DNA from: Proteiniphilum sp. X52
GTDB taxonomy: Bacteria; Bacteroidota; Bacteroidia; Bacteroidales; Dysgonomonadaceae
Reading direction: 5' to 3'
Length of the DNA: 55,652 nucleotides
Assembly (NCBI RefSeq): GCF_003712195.1
Contig: NZ_RDSD01000027.1
Location: 1 to 55,652, forward strand
Shown: piece after piece, positions 33,439 to 41,528 of the stretch
How positions within the stretch are numbered: the first letter of the stretch is position 1
Layout: every line of letters starts with the position of its first letter
Made by a program: the position numbers and the translations under genes
Notes under the pieces: model-generated
The model's input: only the letters and a program-made list of their open reading frames with translations
The model's database searches: none
Told to the model about the DNA's origin: nothing

Positions 33439-34605
33439 ATGCAAAAATATATATTCCTGCCGATCTTATTTTTCTCTGTTTTTATATCCGCTCAGCATGA
33501 AGCGCCCGTAAAGGTGGGTGCCGAACGTACCAATGTCTATTTTCCGCTGCTGGAAGGGAAACGGGTTGCAGTAATGACCAACCAGACAGGGATCGCCGGA
33601 GAGGAGCACTTGGTGGATATGCTGGTCAGACACCGGTTTAATGTGGTGGGTATCTTTTCTCCTGAACATGGCTTTCGCGGCACGGCCGATGCGGGGGAAC
33701 ACGTAGCCAGTTCAATCGACGAGAAAACGGGTGTTCCTATCTGGTCGCTTTACGGCAGTGGAAGCGGCAAACCGTCACCGGACAAGATGAAACAGTTCGA
33801 TGTGCTGCTGTTCGACCTGCAGGATGTGGGGCTCCGCTTCTATACCTATTACGCCAGCATGGCCCGCCTGATGGACGCCTGCGCGGACCACGAAAAAAAG
33901 ATGGTGGTGTTGGATCGTCCCAACCCCAACGGATTCTATGTGGACGGCCCGATCCTCGATATGAAACATAAGTCGGGTGTAGGATGGCTGCCTATTCCGG
34001 TGGTGCACGGCATGACACTCGGTGAGCTGGCGCGGATGGTCAACGGTGAGAAATGGCTTCCGGAAGGCAAGGTGTGTGATGTGACGGTCGTTCCCTGCGA
34101 AAACTACACCCATCAAACCCGTTATGAGCTGCCCATCGCCCCGTCCCCCAACCTCCCCAATATCCACTCGATCTACCTGTATCCTTCCACCTGTCTTTTC
34201 GAAGGGACGGTGATGAGCCTGGGGCGCGGCACATCATTCCCTTTTGAAGTATACGGACATCCGCAGTATAAAGGATCTGACTTTTCATTCACTCCACGAA
34301 GTGTGCCCGGCGCCAAGAATCCGCCACTGCTCAATACAAAATGCTACGGAGTGGATCTGCGGCAGGTTCCCAATCAACTAATATGGGAAAACGGATTCGA
34401 CCTGTCCCATATCATCGACGCCTATAATAACCTGAATATGGGGGAGAAATTCTTCACCTCCTTCTTCGAAAAACTGGTCGGAGTAGATTATATCCGCAAA
34501 GATATTATCGCGGGAAAACCGGCCGGAGAGATCAGGAAAAAATGGTCCGCCGACGTGGAGGCATTTAAACGGCAACGAAAACCTTATCTTCTCTATCCGG
34601 AGTAA
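33439..34605 (+). CDS. namZ: Exo-beta-N-acetylmuramidase (NamZ / DUF1343 family)
   Basis: The 388-residue protein starts with a signal peptide (FLPILFFSVFISAQ) and shows the DUF1343 hallmarks GKRVAVMTNQTGI, GIFSPEHGFRG, DLQDVGLRFYTY, LDRPNPNG and LPNIHSIYLYPSTCLFEGT. Family members (GH171) release N-acetylmuramic acid from the non-reducing end of peptidoglycan fragments in the periplasm. Length fits a single-domain NamZ. Its start lies beyond two successive repeat arrays, so its own promoter is not evident. A MurNAc uptake or kinase gene is not in the window. Confidence 0.88.
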   Translation: MQKYIFLPILFFSVFISAQHEAPVKVGAERTNVYFPLLEGKRVAVMTNQTGIAGEEHLVDMLVRHRFNVVGIFSPEHGFRGTADAGEHVASSIDEKTGVPIWSLYGSGSGKPSPDKMKQFDVLLFDLQDVGLRFYTYYASMARLMDACADHEKKMVVLDRPNPNGFYVDGPILDMKHKSGVGWLPIPVVHGMTLGELARMVNGEKWLPEGKVCDVTVVPCENYTHQTRYELPIAPSPNLPNIHSIYLYPSTCLFEGTVMSLGRGTSFPFEVYGHPQYKGSDFSFTPRSVPGAKNPPLLNTKCYGVDLRQVPNQLIWENGFDLSHIIDAYNNLNMGEKFFTSFFEKLVGVDYIRKDIIAGKPAGEIRKKWSADVEAFKRQRKPYLLYPE

Positions 34606-34629
34606 GTGGAAAAATGATATCCCCGGATA

Positions 34630-35556
34630 TTAAAATTTCGTCATTATTTTTTGAATATTTATCCTATACTCTGAGGGTGTTTGTCCTTTTTTCTTCTTGA
34701 ATAGCCGGTTAAAATTGGATATATTATTGAAGCCAGAGGCGTAGCATACTTCGGCAATCGTGTGCGACGTCTCATAAAGAATTTTGGACGCGTGTCCTAT
34801 ACGTATGTCATTCAGGTAGTCTATGAAATTTCTGTTTGTCCTTTTCTTGAAGAAATGGCTGAACGCCGATTCGGACATGCCCACACTTTTGGAGACAGAT
34901 GATAATGTGATGTTTTCCTGAAAGTGCTCCTGTATATAGGTTATTACTTTATTTATTCTTCTGCTTTTTGACTCTCTGATGACAGAATCCAGCCTGTTAT
35001 CACCTTCCAGGAGAAATTTCTGGTCGGGTGAAATCGAGAGAAGATAGAGTATCCTGAAAAACTCAAGCGCTGATTCCACGCCTTGTTTATGGGAAAGATT
35101 AAGCAACAAATCTTTTACATTCCTCTTTGTCTCCCCTGAGAATTCGATCCCATAGGCCGAATTCTTGAAAAGCTCCCGGACAGGATGAAAGATTTTCTTG
35201 TTGAAAATAGGATATTCAAGCGCTTCTTTGTGAAATTGTATCGTCACCACATGGGCATCGCCGTTATCGTTGTCGGATATCCAACGATGGGCTATATTGG
35301 GGCCTATCATGACCAAGTCAAGGTCATTGTATGCATCCACGCAATCACCCACAATGCGTTTCCCTTTGCTGTTTAGAACGAGGTTTATTTCATAATCGGA
35401 ATGGAAATGCGCGGCATAATCGAATCGAGCCTGAGGATGATCCAGCACAATAAACAGATCCTCATTATTTATCGGGGTGATTTCTCTTTGTATATATTCC
35501 ATGATTTTTACAAATATGGGTGATAGAGGATGAAAACTTTGTTTATTTATTTTCAT
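34630..35556 (-). CDS. AraC family transcriptional regulator
   Basis: The 308-residue protein has a cupin-like N-terminal sensing domain (about 40-130; HFHSDYEINLVLNSKG). A C-terminal AraC double helix-turn-helix follows (about 210-305; ITLSSVSKSVGMSESAFSHFFKKRT and CYASGFNNISNFNRLFKKKKGQTPSEYR). It is transcribed divergently from the large SusCD locus and is the natural candidate for its sugar-responsive activator. The promoter at 35587-35618 allows the start at 35556; an in-frame ATG at 35502 (MEYIQREI) is closer to typical family starts. Confidence 0.9.
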   Translation of the reverse strand: MKINKQSFHPLSPIFVKIMEYIQREITPINNEDLFIVLDHPQARFDYAAHFHSDYEINLVLNSKGKRIVGDCVDAYNDLDLVMIGPNIAHRWISDNDNGDAHVVTIQFHKEALEYPIFNKKIFHPVRELFKNSAYGIEFSGETKRNVKDLLLNLSHKQGVESALEFFRILYLLSISPDQKFLLEGDNRLDSVIRESKSRRINKVITYIQEHFQENITLSSVSKSVGMSESAFSHFFKKRTNRNFIDYLNDIRIGHASKILYETSHTIAEVCYASGFNNISNFNRLFKKKKGQTPSEYRINIQKIMTKF

Positions 35557-35586
35557 GGTCCTCTAACAGAAGTCATAAACGTTTCG

Positions 35587-35618
35587 CAAACATACACAAA
35601 ACATTCAAAAAAACACAA
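35587..35618 (-). promoter_or_regulatory. Promoter of the AraC-type regulator
   Basis: On the minus strand TATGTTTG (plus 35587-35594) and TTG (35616-35618) are separated by 21 bases, matching the consensus. Confidence 0.55.
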
Positions 35619-35927
35619 CAATTTGTGAAAATAATACATACACAAATAATATTGATTCTGAGCCATATAGTTATTTTACCCTTCATGAAGTTCAAAATAA
35701 TATCACATCTTAGTGATATTGTATTACAATTAGTATAAATACTGTCTTAAGTTTGCAGCCTGAAAAGAATGGATTTATTCACGTATTTTCATTTTCCCAG
35801 CATAAGACATTGAATGTATCTAAACCAAGTTTGATTATTGACGACACTGATCTGCAATACTTAAATTTTGAAAGCCTATCGCAGGCAGGCTGATGGAGCG
35901 TGCGAAAGTTGAATTATTTGATATGTC
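35619..35927 (+). promoter_or_regulatory. Regulatory region of the large polysaccharide utilisation locus
   Basis: This region holds a perfect 8-bp inverted repeat with a 6-base centre at 35699-35720 (AATATCAC, ATCTTA, GTGATATT). A -7 box, TAAGTTTG, lies at 35748-35755, 27 bases downstream. The repeat overlaps the place where -33 contacts would be made and is the best operator candidate for the divergent AraC regulator. No TTG at proper spacing was found, as expected for an activated promoter. The untranslated leader would be about 165 bases. Confidence 0.5.
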
Positions 35928-38900
35928 ATGAATTTAAAAAGATTTTTCACTCTAATTTTACTCGTCCTTCCTGTGATTCTAATCGCTCAGGAAATAGAGA
36001 TCAAAGGACGGGTCACCTCTTCTGATGGTATGCCTTTGGCCGGTACAACCGTCTTGATAAAAGGTGGAAATGTGGGAACCGTTACAGATATAGATGGGGG
36101 GTTCTCGCTTAACGCGTCCCGAAACGACATTATTCTATTCTCGTTTCTGGGTTTTAAAACCATTGAACGACAAGCGAGTTTGTCTTTTATGGAGATAATT
36201 CTCGAAGAAGATTATGTTTTAACGGAAGAGATCGTTGTCGTGGGTTATGGAACACAACGTAAAATTGACATGACAGGTTCAGTCTCCTCCCTTAGCGGAG
36301 ATGCTTTGTTAACCGCTCCAACACCAAATCTCACGAATACTCTTACAGGTAAAATGACCGGAGTTATCACCTCTCAACAGTCGGGAAAACCGGGAGATGA
36401 CGCCCCTCTATTCTATATCCGGGGAAAAAGCACTTGGGGAGATAATGCCACACTCACCATTGTCGACGGGGTTGAGCGACCTATAAACCAGGTCGATCCC
36501 AATGACATTGAGAGTATAAGCATACTCAAAGACGCAGCATCAGCCGCAATTTATGGGGCGCGTGCTGCCAATGGTGTAATTCTGATCACAACAAAACGGG
36601 GTTCGGGAAAAGAAACCCGCTTAAATTATTCGGCGTCGTTCGGAGTACAGACTCCGACAATAATCCCGAAAATGATGAATTCCTATCAATATGCCAAATA
36701 TCTGAATCTTGCCAGGTATAATATTGGTAGCCAGTTATTGTTTACCCAGGATCAAATAGACGGATACCAAAATGGCACATTGCCGAATACAGATTGGTGG
36801 GATGCATCATTGCACAAATATGCCCCGATGCATCAACATAGTGTCACCATAGATGGAGGTGTCGACAAGACCAAGTACTTCATTTCCGGAGGATTTCTTG
36901 ATCAGAAGGGTTTATATGATTTGGCCTCATTTCAACGTTATAATGTTCGTTCTAATATTGATACAAAGATTGGCAGTTACTTCTCCTTAGGGTTTGATTT
37001 GTCAGGCCGATTAGAAGATATCAGCGATGCGGCTTCAGGTGATGGCGTTTTCAGTACTGTACTCAACTCGGCCCCCACAGAAGCGCCTTATGTCCCGGCT
37101 CATATTGCCGAGAGGGGTTTACAGGCAAACGGGCAAAATGTTTCGCCCATAGGAGTTGCCGACCACTCGGGATATGCTAAGCGTAAGATTTCGTCTTTCA
37201 ACAGTAGCTTTAAAGCAACATACGATGTCCCCTGGATTGATGGACTGGAGGCAAATTTCTCCTATTCCTATGACCGGGCTTATGCCAGGAATAAGACATT
37301 TACGGATGTGTATGATTATTATATACACGATCGGCTGACAGACACCTATGAGAAAAAAACATCCGGAGGAGGTAAAAATCTACATGAAATAGCCGGAGAT
37401 GAGACCCGTACAACGTTACAGACTTCATTAAACTACCAAACTACATTAGCGGAAAAACACAATATATCTGCAGTACTTGTCTATGAAGAATCGACATACA
37501 CAGGAACGAACCTGTCGGCAAGCCGCTATAGCTACTATTCCTCTTCTATTCCCGAAATATTTGCCGGCCCCGAAAAAGATCAGAAAATGGGTGGATATAG
37601 ATGGAACAACGCGCGCAGAGGCTATGCAGGACGTGTAAACTATGGTTACATGGGTAAATATCTACTCCAGGCCAATTTCCGTGTCGATGGCTCATACAAT
37701 TTTCACCCGGATAATCGTTGGGGCTTCTTTCCTGCCATATCTGCAGGTTGGAGAGTCAGTGAAGAAAATTTTATTAAAGACCTCAATATATTCGACAATC
37801 TTAAGTTCCGTGTTTCATACGGAGAGTTTGGAAACGACCGTATAGAACAATTTCAGTACCTATCCGCATTCGTCGTGGGGCCAAGTTCTGTGATAGGAGG
37901 CTCATACATACCAGGACTCCAGGAGAGCGTGCTGCCGAATCCGAAGGTGACCTGGGAAACCGCCCGCAATACAGATATAGGCCTTGACTGGAGTATCCTG
38001 AGAGGCAAATTATCGGGAGAATTCACTTACTTCAGGAAAAACACCCGCGATATACTCATGGTTCGTGATGCTGTGGTTCCTGAATCGGCCGGAGTTTCAG
38101 GCTTGTTGCCACAGGAAAATCATGGCGAAGTAGATAATTATGGTTTTGAGGCACTGCTGCGCTATACCGACAAGTGGGGCGATTTTGGAGTAACGGTTGA
38201 GGGCAATACAACTTTTGCGCGCAGCAAAATCGTTTATATCGGCGAAGCTGACGGTATAAATGATCTCCAACGCCGCACGGGACGTCCCTTCGACCAGTTC
38301 TTTGGTTATAAGGCTGTCGGCATTTTTAAAACGCAGGAAGAGGTTGATACATGGGCCGATCAATCAGGATTTGGCGCTTATGGAATCGGTGATATTAAAT
38401 ATGCCAATATTGATGATCGTGATGGTAAAAATGTAATTGACGGCAACGACATTACCGCCATTGGACGAAGCCAGGTACCTGAGCTTGTGTATGGTTTGAA
38501 TTTAAATCTTAGTTATAAGCGTTTCAGTCTTACTACGAATTGGCAGGGTGCGGCCATGTTTGACCAGATGTTGCGTTGGGATCCCTTCAACCTGGATGCG
38601 AATGCATTGGCTATCTTCATGGATTCGTGGAGCACCGACAATCCGGATGCGAAATATCCAAAACTATACGCCGGCATGAGGCCGAACAATCGCGTAAATT
38701 CTTCACTCTGGCTATATGATGGGACCTATGTACGCCTGCGCAATCTTGAACTGGCATATTCGTTCGATTGCAATCAGGAATGGCTGAAAAGGGCAAATAT
38801 AAACGGGTTACGCCTTTTTGTCTCCGGGAACAACCTCCTGACCTTCTCTGCGATGAAAGATTTTGACCCTGAATCACCACAGATCGAACCAGGGCACAGG

Positions 38901-38957
38901 AGCTATTTTTATCCTCAAATGAGGACATACAATTTGGGGGTAAATATTCAATTCTAA
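35928..38957 (+). CDS. SusC-like TonB-dependent transporter of the large locus
   Basis: The 1009-residue protein has a signal peptide (LLVLPVILIAQ) and a carboxypeptidase-regulatory-like domain (about 25-105; GRVTSSDGMPLAGTTVLIKG). The plug follows with VVVGYGTQRKIDMTGSV, LTIVDGVER and YGARAANGVILITTKRG, and then the barrel, which ends in an aromatic strand (LGVNIQF). It should import the oligosaccharide substrate of this locus. Its SusD partner starts 13 bases later. It is a clear relative of the 1040-residue SusC on the other strand but not a recent duplicate. Confidence 0.95.
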   Translation: MNLKRFFTLILLVLPVILIAQEIEIKGRVTSSDGMPLAGTTVLIKGGNVGTVTDIDGGFSLNASRNDIILFSFLGFKTIERQASLSFMEIILEEDYVLTEEIVVVGYGTQRKIDMTGSVSSLSGDALLTAPTPNLTNTLTGKMTGVITSQQSGKPGDDAPLFYIRGKSTWGDNATLTIVDGVERPINQVDPNDIESISILKDAASAAIYGARAANGVILITTKRGSGKETRLNYSASFGVQTPTIIPKMMNSYQYAKYLNLARYNIGSQLLFTQDQIDGYQNGTLPNTDWWDASLHKYAPMHQHSVTIDGGVDKTKYFISGGFLDQKGLYDLASFQRYNVRSNIDTKIGSYFSLGFDLSGRLEDISDAASGDGVFSTVLNSAPTEAPYVPAHIAERGLQANGQNVSPIGVADHSGYAKRKISSFNSSFKATYDVPWIDGLEANFSYSYDRAYARNKTFTDVYDYYIHDRLTDTYEKKTSGGGKNLHEIAGDETRTTLQTSLNYQTTLAEKHNISAVLVYEESTYTGTNLSASRYSYYSSSIPEIFAGPEKDQKMGGYRWNNARRGYAGRVNYGYMGKYLLQANFRVDGSYNFHPDNRWGFFPAISAGWRVSEENFIKDLNIFDNLKFRVSYGEFGNDRIEQFQYLSAFVVGPSSVIGGSYIPGLQESVLPNPKVTWETARNTDIGLDWSILRGKLSGEFTYFRKNTRDILMVRDAVVPESAGVSGLLPQENHGEVDNYGFEALLRYTDKWGDFGVTVEGNTTFARSKIVYIGEADGINDLQRRTGRPFDQFFGYKAVGIFKTQEEVDTWADQSGFGAYGIGDIKYANIDDRDGKNVIDGNDITAIGRSQVPELVYGLNLNLSYKRFSLTTNWQGAAMFDQMLRWDPFNLDANALAIFMDSWSTDNPDAKYPKLYAGMRPNNRVNSSLWLYDGTYVRLRNLELAYSFDCNQEWLKRANINGLRLFVSGNNLLTFSAMKDFDPESPQIEPGHRSYFYPQMRTYNLGVNIQF

Positions 38958-38970
38958 CAATTTGACGACA

Positions 38971-40638
38971 ATGAAATCATTCACAATATATATATACGCG
39001 GCATTTCTTGCCCTTCTGGCATTTAGTTGTGCTGATCTCGATGAGGCACCCAAGGACAGGATTGTAAGTTCATCGATATTCCAAGACCAGGAGTTGGTGC
39101 TTCAATATCTTTATCATATCTATTCTTCCATGCCATGTGGTTATGGAGCCATGGCTTTTGGAACGGCTCCTCACAATGCGATAAACACAGGAATGGGGAT
39201 CACGGACCTGCTCGATGGAAGTACGGACCTTCTTCGCTCCAGAGCCGGCTGGAATGAAAGTAACAGCGTGATCATACCCGGAGGAATGTCTGCCCAGTGG
39301 AATCCGCATGACGTATGGGGACAACGTTATTCTGCTATCCGCAAATGCAACCACATGCTGGTCAATCTGGCTGCATCCGGTTTTACTGATGATTTTAAAA
39401 ACAGGATTGCGGCTGAAGTCCGGTTCCTGCGGGCCTATATGTATTCAGACCTGGTTCGACGATATGGAGACGTACCGCTGATTGTAGAATTACAGGATGT
39501 CAACAATCTGGAAGAGATGCAGGTTCCCCGTGATCCGGTATCTGATATATATGACTTTATTGAAAGGGAATTAGAAGCCATAGGTGCTGAGCATGGAGGC
39601 TTGCCTTCCGCAGAGAATCTACCTCCGTCACAACTTGGTCGCGTTACACGGGAAGCAGCATTGGCGCTTGGCGGACGTGCAATGTTATATGCAGAGCGTT
39701 ACGAAAAATCGGCATGGTTCTCAAAACAGGTCATTGATAGAGGGATTTTCTCTCTTGTCGATAATTACAATGCCTTATTTCAATCTAAAGGAGGGGAAAC
39801 AAGCGAGGTTTTGTTTGAAGTCCTTTACGATGGCGTGAATAAAGGGCATTCGGCTGACTTTTTATATATGCCTTTCAGCCTGGACAATGGTTGGGGAAAC
39901 CAGACCTGTCCGACGCAAGAACTGGTCGATTCTTACGAGATGCTGGATGGTTCCCCTTTCGACTGGAGCAACCCGCAACATGCGGCCAATCCATATGAAA
40001 ATAGGGATAAGAGATTACAGTGGAGTATTATTGTAGATGGCGCTACATTTAAAAATACAGTTATCCGCACTGCATACAGGACTACATCCGATGGATTAGG
40101 AATGAATGAGGGAACAAATACAGGCTATATCCTGCGCAAATTTTTAGATGAGACAATACCTTTCGAGAAACTGGCTATTAACTATTTGGGAAGTTCAACA
40201 AGCTGGAAGGAAATCCGCTATGCCGAAGTATTGCTCAACTATGCGGAAGCCCAAAATGAAGCTGTCGGAGCAGACGAATCGGTTTACAACGCCATGGAAG
40301 TCGTTCGCCGGCGCGCCGGATTGGGGGGCACACTGCCTGCAGGACTCGACCAGACAGGAATGCGTGAAAGAATACGCCACGAACGTAAAGTAGAGCTCGC
40401 TTTTGAAGGACATCGTTTCTGGGATATACGCCGTTGGCGTATTGCCGAAGAACTTTTGCACGGGAAACGTTTTCATGGAATAAAAATTACAGAGAATGAT
40501 AATGTGAAAAACTATGAGGTTTTTGAGATTACCACTTCTCCTGTACAGGTATTCCTCCCGAAACATTATTTGATGCCAATAAACTTCAATGAACTGGCAA
40601 AGAATCCTAAATTGGGACCGAACAATGAAGGTTATTAA
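38971..40638 (+). CDS. SusD-like lipoprotein of the large locus
   Basis: The 555-residue RagB/SusD protein has a lipoprotein signal (AFLALLAFSCADLDEA) and the family blocks RFLRAYMYSDLVRRYGDVPLI, ALALGGRAMLYAERY and RIRHERKVELAFEGHRFWDIRRW. I start it at ATG 38971 rather than at an in-frame TTG nine bases upstream, because the signal peptide begins there. It forms a lid on the preceding SusC. Its stop codon overlaps the next ATG (TAATG), so translation of the esterase is coupled. Confidence 0.94.
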   Translation: MKSFTIYIYAAFLALLAFSCADLDEAPKDRIVSSSIFQDQELVLQYLYHIYSSMPCGYGAMAFGTAPHNAINTGMGITDLLDGSTDLLRSRAGWNESNSVIIPGGMSAQWNPHDVWGQRYSAIRKCNHMLVNLAASGFTDDFKNRIAAEVRFLRAYMYSDLVRRYGDVPLIVELQDVNNLEEMQVPRDPVSDIYDFIERELEAIGAEHGGLPSAENLPPSQLGRVTREAALALGGRAMLYAERYEKSAWFSKQVIDRGIFSLVDNYNALFQSKGGETSEVLFEVLYDGVNKGHSADFLYMPFSLDNGWGNQTCPTQELVDSYEMLDGSPFDWSNPQHAANPYENRDKRLQWSIIVDGATFKNTVIRTAYRTTSDGLGMNEGTNTGYILRKFLDETIPFEKLAINYLGSSTSWKEIRYAEVLLNYAEAQNEAVGADESVYNAMEVVRRRAGLGGTLPAGLDQTGMRERIRHERKVELAFEGHRFWDIRRWRIAEELLHGKRFHGIKITENDNVKNYEVFEITTSPVQVFLPKHYLMPINFNELAKNPKLGPNNEGY

Positions 40639-41513
40639 TGATGAAACGCAGAAGATTTGAACTTATAGCCATAAGCCTGTTCCTGTTATCAGCCACAATA
40701 GGTTGTTTTGCAGATTCAAAAAAGAAGGAGTTGAGGTCGCATGACATTGCTTATGGGAAAGACGCTCTCCACAAGATGGATGTGGATCTTATTGCTGGCA
40801 GAACACCGCAGACCCCTCTTGTGATACTTATTCATGGAGGAGGATGGATGGCAGGCGATAAAAAAGATGCCTATTTTATGCGTGACGGTCTGCTGGCGGC
40901 AGGTATCAACGTAATCAATATCAATTATAGGTTAGCTTCCCCCGGGAATAACATTCATTATAAAGAGATGATGGCAGATATTGATGAAGCATTAAGCTTT
41001 ATAAGAGCCAACGCGAAAAAATGGAATATCAGGGATTCCCGGTTCATCTTCTGGGGAGGTAGTGCCGGCGCACATTTAGCGCTACTCTATGCTTACAGGT
41101 ATGACAAGCAAGATGTTATTTCCTCTGTCATTACTCTTGGCGCACCTACCGTATTAGATACGTTCTTTTCAATGGAAGGAGCAAAACCCCAGGACGTAGA
41201 AAGATTATTACCCCTGGTCACAGGTAAGCCCTGGAGTTACGACCCTTCAAAACTTGCCAGAGAATACAAGGATGCAAGCCCCTATTATAGTCCAAATTAC
41301 AAACCTACCATGTTGATCCACGGAGAAGCGGATGATATCGTACCGGTAGGGCAATCACGGATGATGCAGCAAAAACTCAAAGATGAGAACGTTGCGGACA
41401 CGCTGATTATCATTCCCGGTGGCGGACATGGTGGCGAGGGTGCCTCACAGGAGTTTTCTCATCGCCTGAATATCGCTATGCTGGAGTGGATTATCAAATA
41501 CAGTCAGAATTAG
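40638..41513 (+). CDS. Carbohydrate-esterase-like alpha/beta hydrolase lipoprotein
   Basis: The 291-residue protein shows the hormone-sensitive-lipase-like oxyanion motif HGGGW (66-70), nucleophile elbow GGSAG (Ser142), acid in GEADD (232-233) and catalytic histidine in GGGHGG (His264). A lipoprotein-like signal with Cys23 (SATIGCFAD) suggests a cell-envelope location. In a SusCD locus such enzymes usually remove acetyl or other acyl groups from the glycan. The start codon overlaps the susD stop. Confidence 0.85.
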   Translation: MMKRRRFELIAISLFLLSATIGCFADSKKKELRSHDIAYGKDALHKMDVDLIAGRTPQTPLVILIHGGGWMAGDKKDAYFMRDGLLAAGINVININYRLASPGNNIHYKEMMADIDEALSFIRANAKKWNIRDSRFIFWGGSAGAHLALLYAYRYDKQDVISSVITLGAPTVLDTFFSMEGAKPQDVERLLPLVTGKPWSYDPSKLAREYKDASPYYSPNYKPTMLIHGEADDIVPVGQSRMMQQKLKDENVADTLIIIPGGGHGGEGASQEFSHRLNIAMLEWIIKYSQN

Positions 41514-41528
41514 TAAAACAATATTATC

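Noticed and set aside
34617-34630. Small inverted repeat ATATCC-CC-GGATAT between namZ and the AraC gene
   Set aside because: The loop is only two bases and the repeat overlaps the AraC stop codon; too weak to call a terminator.
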